From Aralia elata (lineage: Eukaryota > Streptophyta > Magnoliopsida > Apiales > Araliaceae): DNA of 64,000 bases. The stretch spans positions 76,252,272 to 76,316,271 of the forward strand of contig CM068385.1 in assembly GCA_034770075.1 (NCBI GenBank), given 5' to 3'. Of the stretch, positions 48,513-60,013 are shown one piece after another (within the stretch, counting starts at the first letter, position 1; every line of letters starts with the position of its first letter). The notes beneath the pieces were generated by a model. That model was not told the DNA's origin, made no database searches, and saw only the letters and a list, made by a program, of their open reading frames with translations. The position numbers and the translations under genes are program-made.

Positions 48513-48674
48513 GCCGCGGATAGATCTGCGGCCAAGTGGGTGCGCCAGCACGGAAACCAGGAAATCAGCACTACCAGCTGAGTGCGATGGGAGGCGTGCC
48601 AGCTGGCCAGCCGCAGATCCATCTGCGGCCAGCCGCAGATAGATCTGCGGCTGGCTTTGGCCAGCCTATTTAAG
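48513..48674 (+). promoter_or_regulatory. Ogre U3 palindromes and TATA-like box
   Basis: Palindromes on GCCGCAGAT-NN-ATCTGCGGC lie at 48513-48532 (one mismatch), 48610-48629 (perfect) and 48628-48655 (perfect 13-bp arms GCCAGCCGCAGAT). TATTTAAG at 48667-48674 begins 12 bases after the last one. A transcription start near 48700 would follow. The same palindrome recurs at 62833-62896 upstream of the antisense TATA box. Confidence 0.75.
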
Positions 48675-49929
48675 CCCAGCTTCGGGCAGCATACAGGAGG
48701 TTGGAAGAAATTTGGAAGAAGAAGGATTCAGCATAACAGCAGCACGGAATTTGAGAGAAAAATAGTAGATTTTGCAACAAAAATAGGAAGAAAAGAGAGT
48801 AAAAAGAGAGAAATTTTACTCCTTTAATTTTGATTGTATCAAAAATATTTCTCATACTATTCAAATACCAAGACTTCATCCTTTTGAGATCATTTTGCAA
48901 GGTAAAAATTCCCTTTGGTTATAACAATTCATATCATCTTATTTGCTTAGATGGGATGTAGTTTTCATGTATATTGTTGAACAATCATGGATTAGGGATT
49001 ATTAGTGAAGGTTCCACCGGAATAAAATTCTTCCTAATAACCCGAGGATATCCAAGTGATGAAATTTCTAGCTTGTTTAGGGTGATTTATTGGGTGTAAT
49101 TTATTTAGATTGTCATTTCCGGATATCATGGTATATTAGATAAATCCGGGTTGGTTAGTTATGTAGGGTTCATTTTGTAGGCATGTATTAATCTCGTGTG
49201 AGCCTAGGAATGCGACCTCGTGGTCCAAATCCGATGATGGACGTTTTGATGTACGTGATAGATTCAAGATGCTCGTTTTGTAACATGTAACCATTGGGCC
49301 TTAAAACGACGCTAAGGCGAGGATCGGGTTTAAGGCCCCGTACTAGTGGAATATGTGATTGTTGGCGTTCGGGGATATTTTGATGGTTTACATGCCCATG
49401 AATAGCCCCGACGCGTGTTCATGCTTGATTAAATCTTGTGACACAAAAAATGATTTCAAAAATTAAACCATGAAGATTTTCATAAAATCAATCAAATTAG
49501 GTTATTAGCTTCACGAAGATAAGAAATTGAAAGTGCCAACGAATGTCGATTCCCATTTAACGAGAAAGCTAAAGAAAAATCGTTTCCCAAAATATCACAT
49601 AAAATGATTTTATAAATATGTAACGTTTTATTAAATTCTTTGTGCATAGGGTTAAAGAGATTCTAGAAGTTGCCCATCATTTGAGTTACGAAAGCAACGT
49701 ATAGATCTCGATTCCTATTTTGACGAAGGTTTAAAACTCTCGTTTCACCAAAACGACACCTAATGAAAATCTCATAGTTTTGACAAATAAAAATCAAATC
49801 TTTCTCATAACGAACCAAGCTTTCTCGTATAAATCGAAAGACATTCCGAAGCGTTCTCAAATTAAAACACGGTTTTCCCTAAAAATCCAAATGATTCTTT
49901 CATACAAACCCACCACGACATTCACATAG

Positions 49930-49970
49930 GCACATACACACACACACACACGCCCACACACACACACATT
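49930..49970. repeat. interrupted CA microsatellite
   Basis: CA repeats are interrupted by CGCC inside the LTR. Confidence 0.85.
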
Positions 49971-50327
49971 CATGAATTAAAGGATAGGAAAGTATCAAGA
50001 TTGCGGTAATCGTGTTTCACGGAAGTCGAGGGGTGCCTAACACCTTCCCCTCACTTAAGCAAGCCCCCGAACTCTATGAATCTCGATTCGCAGACCAATT
50101 AATTCGGAGTCACACATGAGCCAGCGATTTATAAAAAACGAAAATTCGGATGAGTTGGTACATCCATTTCAAATATACCAACTGGCGACTCTGGTTAATT
50201 GGCTCATCATAAAACGCGATCTTTCAAAACCCCGTCGACATCAATGCCGACCTTTTCCAAACGTCATCTAAATCAAAAGGCTAAAATTGGAAAAGACTAG
50301 AAAGCGAGAAAGCCCGGCGTCGACAGC

Positions 50328-50346
50328 TGGCGACTCTGCTGGGGAC
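50328..50346 (+). promoter_or_regulatory. primer binding site, tRNA-Arg type
   Basis: TGGCGACTCTGCTGGGGAC starts two bases after the LTR end. It is the usual Ogre/Tat primer site. A partial copy (TGGCGACTCTGG) lies upstream at 50183-50194 inside the LTR. Confidence 0.9.
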
Positions 50347-51114
50347 ATTAGAGGGCTTAAGCCGCGTCAAGTCTTGATGCTATCCTATCCTTTAAAATTT
50401 ATAAATGTGTATGTGCGTGCGACATTTTGACTTCTTTTTATTGTTGTGTGAATGTGTGTTGTTGTCCAATGAATGAATGATTGAATGGGTTTGCTTTACT
50501 TCAAAGTAGTCATTTGCATACGGTGAGGACGATGAATGTGAATGTATGTTGAGAGAGTACCTCCTCCTGAGGCGAACCCGTCGGTTGCTTATTACTGGAC
50601 TCGATGGGGCTGCTCCCCGGAGATGGCTCAGGAAACGCACCACTCAAATCCGCTCCAATCGAAAGGGCTCAAACGAGTAGATTGCGAAGATTTGGGAACC
50701 TTCATGCCGAAAAGCCCGCGAGAGTAACCCTAGGGTAGGTCAGCCTCAGATTAACCCAACGCAGGAAAAGTCTCTTCATGCCTTTTTACGTTTATATGTC
50801 TAAATGTCATGATCTCATTCAATATTCATACATCCCTTTTCTGTGTCGAAAGAGATTACTAACCGCTGTGAATTGCAGGGAATAGTTGGGGGAGCATAAT
50901 AAAGCATGTTTAGCATTGGTTATGGCACTAAAGGACTACTAACTTTCTCTTTTGCAGGGAAAGATTAAAAAAACCCAAAAACACACAAAAAATTACAGTT
51001 TTAGCATGCATCCATTTTGCGTTTCCCCAAGACTAAACTTCGAACCATTGTCTCTGTAGGATTGCTCCTCAAACCCGTTCGCAGTCTAAGAAAGCCCAGG
51101 TCTCTACCTCTGAA
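50347..51114 (+). other. Ogre leader
   Basis: This is an untranslated leader between primer site and gag. A GC-richer block near 50560-50740 ('CCTCCTCCTGAGGCGAACCC' and following) resembles leader sequence seen in Tat elements and may be structured. No upstream ORF with family resemblance is seen, although some Ogre elements have one here. Confidence 0.5.
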
Positions 51115-52827
51115 ATGGCTGATCTTCCCAATCATAGTTCCATATCTCGGGAGGAGTTTGATGATTTTAAAAGACAGATGATGGAAATGGCCACAATGCT
51201 AAAGGAACAGTTCTTAATCAGACAGGATCCGGCAAACCAGGGATCGCATAATGTTCCACCACCAGGGGATGATCAGAATCCTCCTAAAAATGGTACAAAC
51301 TTGCTTAAAGAGGACCAACCCCGACTCAAGGACGAGCCAGTCATCCCAAAGACCGTTCCCATACCTAGCAGGACAGTGATTACTATCCCAGAAAAAGGGG
51401 ACAATGACGACCTTCGGAGAAAAATGAAACACATAGAGGAGACCATCCAATCTCTAAGGGGCATAGGCTCCCTGGGCAGGGTTAATTATTCGGATCTATG
51501 TGTTTTCCCCGGAGCCAGATATCCAGAAAAGTTCAAAGTTCCCGAGTTTGAAAAATACAATGGAAAGGGAGACCCCTATACACACTTGAAAATATACATT
51601 GGAGAACTCGGGTCTTATGCCGAAGACGAGGGGTTAAGAATGCAACTATTCCAGAAAAGCTTAACAGGGGAGGCAAGAATCTGGTATGCCCGCCTCGACA
51701 ACGCCCGAATCCACAACTGGGAGGAATTGGCCCATACCTTCTTAACCCAATACAGCTTTCAGGCCCAGATGGCTCTTGACAGGTACCAAATGACAAAGGT
51801 TAAAAAACAGCCTAGGGAATCCTTCAGGGAATATGCGCAACGATGGAGGGGCATGGCCGCACAGGTAACCCCCCCGATGAGCGAATCAGAGATGGTAATG
51901 ACCTTTGTAGACATTCAGGAGGCACCGTATTATGAGCGGGTCATCTCGGGGATTGGAAGACCCTTTGCTGAAATGATTAAACATGGAGAGATGGTTGACA
52001 TGGGGTTGAAATCGGGTAAAATCCGGGATCTTACTGCTTTAGAAACTGCTGCCGAGCAAATACAGAATGGAAACTACGGTAGCACTTCCCGGATGGTCCA
52101 AAAGAAAAAGGAGGAGGATGTCTCCCTCATCCTACAGGGGTCATCCAGAAAAGCAGAAGGTCATCCTCCGGTGCAGGTGCAGAGGGGAGGGCCATCCCGA
52201 CAGCCAAACTTCACAGATCAAAGGGCAGAGGGGCGAAGAAGATATGAGGCCTCGCAGAATCGAGTATTCACCCCGCTCGGGGAGCCGCTTGAACGGGTAT
52301 TAGCGGTATTAGTAGCCCAAAAGAAAATAGTTGGTCTGGCACCACCGAGTGACCCAAAGGGTAGAAGGTTCGACCCGAGCAAGCGATGTGCATACCACTC
52401 CAGTTCCCCTGGCCATGATACACAAGATTGCTGGACGTTGAAGCATCGAATCCAAAACATGATAGACAGTGGGGAAATTGTGGTGGAACAACCGGACTCC
52501 CCGAATGTTAAAGCAAATCCCCTGCCAAGACATGATGGAGGGGGAGTTAATGCGACGGAGGCAAGTAAGGCTGGGGGGCCGCCAAGGTTGAACTATGTGC
52601 AGAAAATTGAGGAATTGATCAACGTGATACATGATCATGGGAGTGCACGGGGAGCGCCCATCAGGTTGATAGGGATAAGTACAAATGGCATGGAAAGACC
52701 TGTCAAGTTGACAGCCCCGAGGCCCATCATCCTTGCAGCAAGGCCGCAACTCCCTATCAGTAGTCTGAAGACTGTACCCTGGAATTATGGGGAATACCAG
52801 AGGAAGCGGCCAGTTGTGCTTCCGTGA
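51115..52827 (+). CDS. gag: Ogre gag
   Basis: An intact 570-codon frame. Residues about 1-120 are a charged, partly helical N-terminus. The retrotransposon gag domain spans roughly 135-300 ('KFKVPEFEKYNGKGDPYTHLKIY', 'LFQKSLTGEARIWYARLD', 'WEELAHTFLTQYSF', 'ESFREYAQRWRGMAAQV'). A basic linker follows, then a zinc-knuckle-like CX9HX4C from Cys 425 ('CAYHSSSPGHDTQDCW'). Gag forms the particle and packages RNA. The protease frame overlaps its end in another frame and stays open upstream, so a frameshift, re-initiation or spliced RNA would be needed to reach protease. The start ATG is chosen as the first in frame after the leader. Confidence 0.9.
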   Translation: MADLPNHSSISREEFDDFKRQMMEMATMLKEQFLIRQDPANQGSHNVPPPGDDQNPPKNGTNLLKEDQPRLKDEPVIPKTVPIPSRTVITIPEKGDNDDLRRKMKHIEETIQSLRGIGSLGRVNYSDLCVFPGARYPEKFKVPEFEKYNGKGDPYTHLKIYIGELGSYAEDEGLRMQLFQKSLTGEARIWYARLDNARIHNWEELAHTFLTQYSFQAQMALDRYQMTKVKKQPRESFREYAQRWRGMAAQVTPPMSESEMVMTFVDIQEAPYYERVISGIGRPFAEMIKHGEMVDMGLKSGKIRDLTALETAAEQIQNGNYGSTSRMVQKKKEEDVSLILQGSSRKAEGHPPVQVQRGGPSRQPNFTDQRAEGRRRYEASQNRVFTPLGEPLERVLAVLVAQKKIVGLAPPSDPKGRRFDPSKRCAYHSSSPGHDTQDCWTLKHRIQNMIDSGEIVVEQPDSPNVKANPLPRHDGGGVNATEASKAGGPPRLNYVQKIEELINVIHDHGSARGAPIRLIGISTNGMERPVKLTAPRPIILAARPQLPISSLKTVPWNYGEYQRKRPVVLP

Positions 52828-54286
52828 CGACCAAGGGGAACCCCTTATATCTTCCCGGGCGAGTCCTTGAGAGCCAAAAGAGAAAAAATGAAGAGGTTTC
52901 CGAGGAAAGGGCCATAGAGTTTTTGAAAAGGATGGATCACCCAGAAACGAGGGGGATCCAGATTTTAAATGAGGAATCAACCCTAACATCAGTCATGGAC
53001 TTGGTGTTGTCATCCAGTGAGCATTGCAAAACCCTGATGAAGGTTCTGGAGGAGGCATTTGTGCCCAAAGAAATTAGTGAGGAGGGTTTTTTCGGCCAGC
53101 TGGTAGGCCACTTATTGGAAACCGATGCAATATCCTTTACGGATGAGGACATTCCCAAAGAGGGAAGGGGGCACCGAAAACCGCTACACATCGCGGTAAT
53201 CTCCTCAGGATATGTCATGAATGGGGTGCTGATCGACGGGGGATCGGCATTAAATATATGTCCTCTCAGCACGCTGAAGAAAATGAACATCAGTCCCAAG
53301 CGCCTACGGGCCAGTCATGTGGTGGTTCGGGCTTTTGACGGATCCCGGAGGGATACCATCGGAGAGATAGAATTGCCAGTGGAAATAGGGCCCTGTACTT
53401 TTGATATATCCTTCCAAGTCCTAGATATTACGGCAAGCTACAACCTGCTGTTAGGGAGGCCGTGGATACACATGGCCGGGGCAGTTCCTTCCACACTCCA
53501 CCAACAAATCAAGTTGATCATCGATGGGAATCTGGTAACAATCTCGGCCGAATGTGATGACCCTTCTCCTCCCAGGAATGGCCTACCAGTAATCAATGTG
53601 GATGAGTCAGCGGCGCCTGCCAGCTTTCAAGCACTAGAGATTAGCACTCCCCATTATAGATGCCTGGGAGCTCCAGCTGTGAAACCAAGGGTCTCTCCGG
53701 AACTCACCTTTGTGGCAAGGGAAATGATTAAAATGAACTTCCAACCTGGACAGGGACTAGGGAAAAGCAGTCAGGGAATCACCGAGCCCATCCACCTACC
53801 ACAGCAAATAGGCAAAGCAGGATTGGGATACCATGTGGGCGCAGTACGGGGACACCGTCAGGGTGCGACTCCGATTCGACTAGTTGGCAGTCCAGTGACC
53901 AAAGTCGACAATAAGCAGGGGATCAGCGGACCTGTGATTGGGGCAGGGAATGAAGAGTTAACCCCCACACGTAATGAGTCGGCCCGGAGGGAAAGTTTCC
54001 TGCGGGAGGTCGCAAAAGAGTTTGAAACCAAATGCTATATCCCCGGACAATCAACAAGCAGTAAGGAGGGGACGAATGTTATCACACCTCCGGGAGCCCA
54101 ACAAGTTGTGCCTATCATCGATTGGGCAGGGCTGATTATTCCTGGAGAAGATATGGAGAAGGACTCAGGCGACGTATCCGTAATCATCGGGGAGGTGTCC
54201 GATGTGAGGCCCTCCTTTATCCAGCGCATTTCATCTGACCTGACCATCGATAATTGGACCCAGAAACCAGTGATATCCAAACAAGG
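52828..54286 (+). CDS. Ogre protease with downstream G-patch domain
   Basis: The frame is offset by one base back from gag and runs open to TAA at 54288-54290. The retroviral-type aspartic protease centres on 'VLIDGGSALNICPL' (active Asp codon at 53235; Asp-Gly-Gly rather than Asp-Thr/Ser-Gly), with a flap-like Gly/Glu-rich strand and the closing 'NLLLGRPWIH'. About 100 residues later, 53733-53846 encodes a G-patch ('FQPGQGLGKSSQG', 'GKAGLGYH'), a glycine-rich RNA-binding or helicase-activating motif. At 54287 an intron donor leads to RT in frame. No clear ATG starts it, so it is probably made as part of a larger protein. This segment is intact. Confidence 0.85.
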
Positions 54287-54453
54287 GTAAAGCTCGACGT
54301 CAGGGTGGTTAACCCTAGAGGATGGGGGAATGAAGAAGTTTTATTTTGTTGTTGTTTTATTTCTGCATAATTGTGTCGTTTCTTCGTGTTATTTGAAATT
54401 GCGATCGTCGTGAAAAATGATTTATATATGACAAGTATTTTGTTTCATGTCAG
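54287..54453 (+). other. Ogre intron between protease and reverse transcriptase
   Basis: The donor GTAAAG at 54287 and acceptor TTTCATGTCAG ending at 54453 bound a 167-base T-rich segment that contains the protease stop. Removing it joins frame 0 to the RT frame exactly (a Gly codon is completed across the junction). Splicing of such an intron is established for Ogre elements; for this copy it is a prediction. Confidence 0.8.
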
Positions 54454-57400
54454 GTGTACCCATTTGAGTAATCCTTGCCTAACAAATGGTCTTTCAAATT
54501 TGAATGATGATTATGATTTTGACATTGAGCTGGATTTCGATTTAATGGGCATTGAACAAGACGAGACAGATTACGACGACGCACCTGACGAGATCAAAGG
54601 ATGGGTCGAGGATAAACCCAAACCCAACTTGGACCAAACCATCACCGTTGATATTGGAACCCCTGACAAGCCAAAGGAACTCAAGATAGGGACGGACCTC
54701 ACCCCCAGCCAGAAAGCCGAAATGACTGAGCTGCTAAAACAATATGAGGATGTCTTTGCCTGGTCTCATGAGGATATGATCGGATTGTCCACCGACATTG
54801 TGGTACACCGATTACCCATCAAGGAGGGTTTCAAGCCTGTCAAACAAAAATTAAGGAAATTGAAACCGGAGTGGAGCTTAAAAGTGAAGGAAGAGATCAT
54901 CAAGCAGTTCAGGGCGGGAATCATTATGGTATCCACTTATCCTGAATGGTTATCCAATGTGGTCCCGGTAGCTAAGCCTGGAGGAAAGGTGAGGGTATGT
55001 GTAGACTACAGAGATCTAAACAAGGCCAGTCTCAAGGATAACTTCCCGGTGCCTTTCATACACATCCTGGTAGATAACACAGCCCAGTACGAAATGTATT
55101 CTTTTGTGGATTGCTTTGCGGGATATCATCAGATAATGGTGGCGGAAGAAGACCGGGAAAAGACCGCATTCATCACCCCCTGGGGCACTTTCTGCTATAG
55201 ACGACTGGCTTTCGGTCTCACAAATGCAGGGGCTACTTATCAGAGAGCCATGATGGCCTTGTTCCACGATATGATGCACAAGGAGATAGAGGTCTACGTG
55301 GATGACATTATTGTGAAATCAAAGGTAGAATCCAATCATATAACTCATCTTAAAAGGCTATTTGATCGACTCAGAAAGTATAATTTGAAACTCAATCCAG
55401 CCAAGTGTGCTTTTGGAGTGCAGTCAGGCAAGCTCTTGGGATTCCTGGTTAGTGATCGGGGCATTGAGTTGGATCCAGCAAAGATTAAGGCCATTGTGGA
55501 TATGCCGGCACCCCACACAGAGAAGGAGATAAGAGGATTCCTGGGGAGAATAAACTTCATCAGCCGTTTTATATCCCACTTGACGACTACATGTGAGCCG
55601 ATTTTTAAACTGTTAAGAAAAGGGGTGTCCCAAGAATGGAATGAGCAATGTCAGAGGGCGTTTCAGACCATTAAGAAACAATTGACGGAGGCACCAGTGC
55701 TGGTACCCCCGAAGGATGGGATCCCTCTGTTTATGTATATATCGGTAAATGCCATCGCGATGGGATGTATGTTGGGACAAGAAAACGAGGCGGGAAAAGA
55801 GCAGGCCATCTATTACCTCAGCAAAAGATTTAGCCAATGTGAGCAGAATTACACTCCCATTGAGAAGACCTGTTGTGCTCTGGCCTGGGCTGCAGGGAGA
55901 TTACAGCACTACCTCCATGGGCATACAACGTACCTGATATCAAGAATGGATCCCCTGAAATATATTTTCGAAAGGCCCATGCTGAATTGTCGACTATCAA
56001 GATGGCAGTTAATTTTACAACAGTTTGACATGGTGTACGTGACCCAGAAGGCCATGAAAGGGCAGGGAATTGCAGATCAGTTGGCAGAAGCCCCGGCAGG
56101 AGGGATGGAGCCGTTAGAAACTCCTCTCCCGGGCGAGGATATATTTTGGGTATCGCGCGAAAAATGTGATGACGAGGGACAATTCTAGAAGCTGTATTTT
56201 GATGGTGCCATGAATGCCGAGGGGCAGGAGCCGGAGCGGTCCTAGTCTCTATCACCGGAGAACAATACCCCGTGGCCACTAAACTTCGTTTCAGCAATTC
56301 GAACAACACCGCTGAATACGAGGGGTGTATCTTGGGACTCCGATTGGCCCGTGACATGGGAGTAAAAAGACTAGCGGTGTTCGGGGATTCAGAATTGGTA
56401 ATCAGACAAGCAATCGGGGTATACAACACTAAGGAGCTTCGGTTACTTCCATACCATCGTTGTGTCACCCAGCTTATGCAAGAGTTCGAAGATATCGCCT
56501 TCCGCCATATTCCTCGGGGACGAAATGATTTTGCCGATGCATTGGCGACTTTGGCTTCCTTAATCCACGTGATCAAGAGTAGGGACAGTCCACAGATTGA
56601 GATCACCGTACAGAATGCCCCGACATATGAGGAAAATGTGGCAGTGTTATCAAACGAGGTGGTGTTGACGAGGCAGCCCTGGTATCACGACATAAGGGAA
56701 TATCTGAGAGATAGATCCCTTCCCGATCAGGCAAATCGGACTGAAAGGATGAGAATTCAAAAGATGGCGATGAAGTTTTACCTGAGTGGCGATTCACTTT
56801 ACAAAAGGGATGCCGGGTTGGGACTGTTGCAATGCGTAGACGAAACGCAATCCCAAAGGATTATGAATGAAATCCATGGCGGGGTGTGTGGGCCACATAT
56901 GAGTGGACCGATGTTGGCCAAAAAGATCGTGAGGACAGGGTATTATTGGTTAACGCTGAAGGCCGATTGCGATGATCATGTCAAACGGTGTTACCAATGC
57001 CAGGCGCACGGTAATGTGATCCATACACCTCCCAATAAACTGCACTGTATGACCTCCCCGTGGCCATTTTCAATGTGGGGAATGGATGTAATCGGACCAA
57101 TAGAGCCCAAAGCAAGCAACGGGCACCGATTCATTTTCGTCATGATCGATTATTTCACCAAATGGGTAGAGGCAGCTTCTTTCCCTAAAGTAACTCAGGA
57201 GGTCATCGTCAACTTCGTCAGGAATAATGTCATTTGCCGATATGGGCAACCTGAGGTTGTGGTCTCCGACAATGCCAAGAATTTAAACAACGCCCTCATG
57301 AAGGAAGTGTGGTGACCAGTTCAAGATTAAGCATCTCAATTCCGTCATTTACCGTCCTAAGATGAATGGGGCAGTGGAGGCTGCAAATAAAAACATCAAG

Positions 57401-57928
57401 AAGATCATGGCGAAAATGTCTGCTAATCATCGGGGATGGCCGGATCTGTTACCCCTCACCCTGCTGGCATACCGAACATCAACGCGTACTTCTACAGGGG
57501 CAACCCCTTACGCTTTGGTGTATGGAATGGAGGCTGTCCTGCCAGTTGAAGTTGAGATGGCGTCCCTCAGAATAGTGATCGATGCTCAGATAAGCGAGGA
57601 GGATTGGATGCAAAGTCGATACGACCAATTGGCCCTAATTGATGAAAGGAGGGTGGCTGCTGTTTGGCATGGCCAGCTATATCAACAGAGGATCTCCCGA
57701 TCATACGACAAAAGGATCAGGCCTCGGAAATTCAAGGAGAATGACCTGGTGCTAAAGAGAGTCATGTCTTGTCAAGACGAAGCCAAGGGGAAGTTTGCCC
57801 CGAATTGGGAAGGACCATTCATGATTAAGAAAGTGCTATCCGGAGGAGCCCTCATATTGCAAGAAATGGATGGTGAGGTATTTCCACAACCCCTCAATTC
57901 TGACTCGGTGAAGCGGTTCTACGCTTAA
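54454..57928 (+). pseudogene. Ogre RT - RNase H - second RNase H - integrase, broken
   Basis: RT has 'VRVCVDYRDLNKASLKDNFP', 'FVDCFAGYHQI' and catalytic 'YVDD' at 55295-55306. The first RNase H follows ('YLSKRFSQCEQNYTPIEK', with several catalytic positions changed). A TAG at 56186-56188 and a one-base deletion type frameshift near 56220 fall at the start of the second, archaeal-type RNase H ('LYFDGA', 'NNTAEYEGC', 'VFGDSELV', 'NDFADALA'). Integrase shows the HHCC motif ('GPHMSGP', 'CYQCQAHG') and DDE core ('WGMDVIGPI', 'VVSDNAKNL'). A one-base insertion type frameshift near 57312 precedes 'NGAVEAANKN' with the last catalytic Glu. The C-terminus is open to TAA 57928. Three small breaks in an otherwise well-kept gene mean a fairly recent loss. 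Confidence 0.9.
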
Positions 57929-57960
57929 ATCATCAGTTCTTTTTTTCCTTTGAGAGCGAA

Positions 57961-58000
57961 CTACGTAGGACCTGATCTCCCAACTTGTGGGGGTACGTAG
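57961..58000 (+). other. conserved hairpin after Ogre pol
   Basis: CTACGTA (57961-57967) and TACGTAG (57994-58000) form a perfect 7-bp stem. An inner CCCA/TGGG stem (57979-57982 and 57988-57991) closes a short loop. It lies 33 bases after the pol stop. A similar ACGTAGG-bounded block follows pol in many Tat elements, from memory; its function is unknown. An A12 tract follows at about 58028. Confidence 0.65.
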
Positions 58001-58226
58001 GCAGCCATCATGGCGCGGTCCGATCCTAAAAAAAAAAAAATAATCCTTTCCCTAACCAAAACCAATTTTCGATAGCCAGATAAAACCTTCCTACACCCTC
58101 AAAACCTTCCCGAAACCAACTGCCTAACCAGTTTCATCCCAGAATACATACCCTGATCCAACCCAAACAGTTATCCAAAATCTGAGATTCAATCCGACGA
58201 AATCAAAAGGTGTGCGGCAATATCTG

Positions 58227-60013
58227 TCAAATCTCCATCAAGTCTTGAGGAAAGAAAGAAGGCGAAATGTCAAAATCATGGTCAGTTGGATAAAATGATG
58301 ATCCAATGGATGGCAAATGATACGACAGAAGGGGAAAATGACTAAATTTAAATGCATGTCTATATATATAAGTCGTTTTATTACAAGATTTCTCTTTCAA
58401 TAACTGATGAAAACCAACATAGTCTATGCAGGAAATAAAATAATCTACAAATCTGAAACTAGCCGAAGCAGGAATGGACAGGGTGGTGGATAGATCTGAA
58501 GCATCAGCATCTCCTGCAATCTGCTGCCCCATCATATCAATACGATCCAGTAAAGCAGTAGCTCGGCTGACAGTCCCAAAATGAGCATCTACCACTGCCC
58601 TGGTCTGAAATACAATGGCCTCTCTATCAGCAATGGCAGCATCTCTAGCCCGAATGGCCTCATCTCTCTCGGCAAGGGCGGCATCCCTCTCGGCTTCAGT
58701 AGTAATCAAGGCCAGGCGGAGTCGGGAATCCTCAGCGACCCGACTCGGGGCAGAATCGGCTGAAATGGAATGGTCTGTGGTATCTTCTGTGAAAATCACT
58801 CCAGAGTCATCAAAGGCCCCAGTCCGACTCAAACTAGCCGAATCCAGGTCTCCACGCAACCACTGTACGTAGGCAAATGTCTGGATGTGACAGCTCGCAC
58901 TATATTCGGCAAAGATCCTGCGATCCCAAAGCTCGTATACCTGCAATAGATCCCTCTCTGTACAGGATGATATAAGGAATCGGTATGCGGCTTGCACCCG
59001 CGAAGGGGTGTAAATCCTGTGTCCTGATCAAACTGCCCCATAACCGCCAGGGGATGATAGGTCGTCACGCCCCTTAACCCAGCAATGGGAATGAAATCCA
59101 TGCCAGGCACATGAGTCAAGAAGCTCATGAAGGAGCAATAGCCCGAGTAAACCAATAGATGAAAGGGGTCCTCAATGATAGACAAAAATGATGTCCAGGA
59201 GGCCACATCAGTACAACTCGCGGGACGAAATGAAAACTGCGTGGTTATGTCATGGCTGAAGCAAAACCCTTGGCGACGGAAATGGCCGATGGGACTAAGA
59301 TGACTCATGAACCACATATACAATAAGGTCGAACTCCCTCTGAAGAATCTCCCTCGGAAGGACTGGCAATATGTGGCCGACATATAGGTATCTGCCAATA
59401 TCATGGGGAGAATGGTGTGATCCTCCTGAAGGGCCCTAACGGCCGCAACAATCCGCATGTCCAAATGATCGGATCCTGCAGGCAAATACAAAACTGAGAT
59501 GACACAGGCCATCAGAACGCCCACTCTCAAGGCATCCCAGCGCTCCTCGGACACGGAAAAATCACCGAGGAAAAGACGGAAACTGTCAGGTGAGCCAAAT
59601 CGGTCAATCAAGAATTGAAGAGGAACCATATGGTCTGATGTGATTACCGGTAATAAGACAGCCCTCCGCAAACCGGTGAAAGTCAAGAATTGACGGCGCA
59701 TGGAACCAACGGTAACCCTAGCACAGGGACCATCCAACGGCAAGCCGGTGAAGCGAGCATACTCCTCAAGGGTGGGGGTCAGCTCTACTGTCCCAAACCT
59801 AAACACCTGACGGGCAGGGGCCCAATAGCTCAGAAGACCATCCATGAAGCCCGCTGGCGCCTGAAAGGTCAATAAGGACCAAGAATGTCCCAAAAGACCA
59901 TCTGCGGTAATCCTATCGGCCGGCAGTAAATTGTCCGACCAGCGAAAGAGGCTGCCAACCAACCCTGTGGGAGGAGTGGAATCCAAACGAACCACGGCAT
60001 CTGAGGACGACAT
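58227..60013 (-). pseudogene. antisense gene 2, plant-mobile-domain-like (DUF7745 type), one frameshift
   Basis: ATG at 60013 (minus) follows a good acceptor (TTTTTTCACAG), so an upstream exon is likely. The frame encodes a plant-mobile-domain-like fold ('FGTVELTPTLEEYARFTGLPLDG', 'FLTFTGLRRAVLLPVI', 'RWDALRVGVLMACVISVLYLP', 'ILADTYMSATYC', 'LYMWFMSHL'). Near 58997 a one-base deletion type shift moves it to another frame ('QAAYRFLISSCTERDLLQVYEL', 'CHIQTFAYVQWLRG'). A 40-residue alternating-charge helix of 'AERDEAIRARDAA' type follows. It ends at 58227. The transcript would run opposite to gag-pol. Antisense genes of this kind are known in Tat/Ogre elements; their role is not settled. Confidence 0.75.

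Larger units (their letters stand above)
48213..50325 (+). mobile_element. 5' LTR of the Ogre element
   Basis: It runs TGTAGAC... to ...GTCGACA, 2113 bases, with short imperfect inverted ends. U3 carries CG-rich palindromes and a TATA-like box, and two direct copies of GGCACGAAAATCGAG near 48463-48495. Later parts are AT-rich with an interrupted CA repeat at about 49930-49970. The 3' LTR is not in the window, so its ends cannot be cross-checked. Confidence 0.85.

Noticed and set aside
48182..48827. ORFs in both directions near the Ogre LTR start
   Set aside because: They lie within U3 and the palindromes and cross the insertion point; no recognisable domain.
52309..52989. 226-codon minus-strand ORF over the gag/protease junction
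   Set aside because: Shadow of two real sense frames; no domain.
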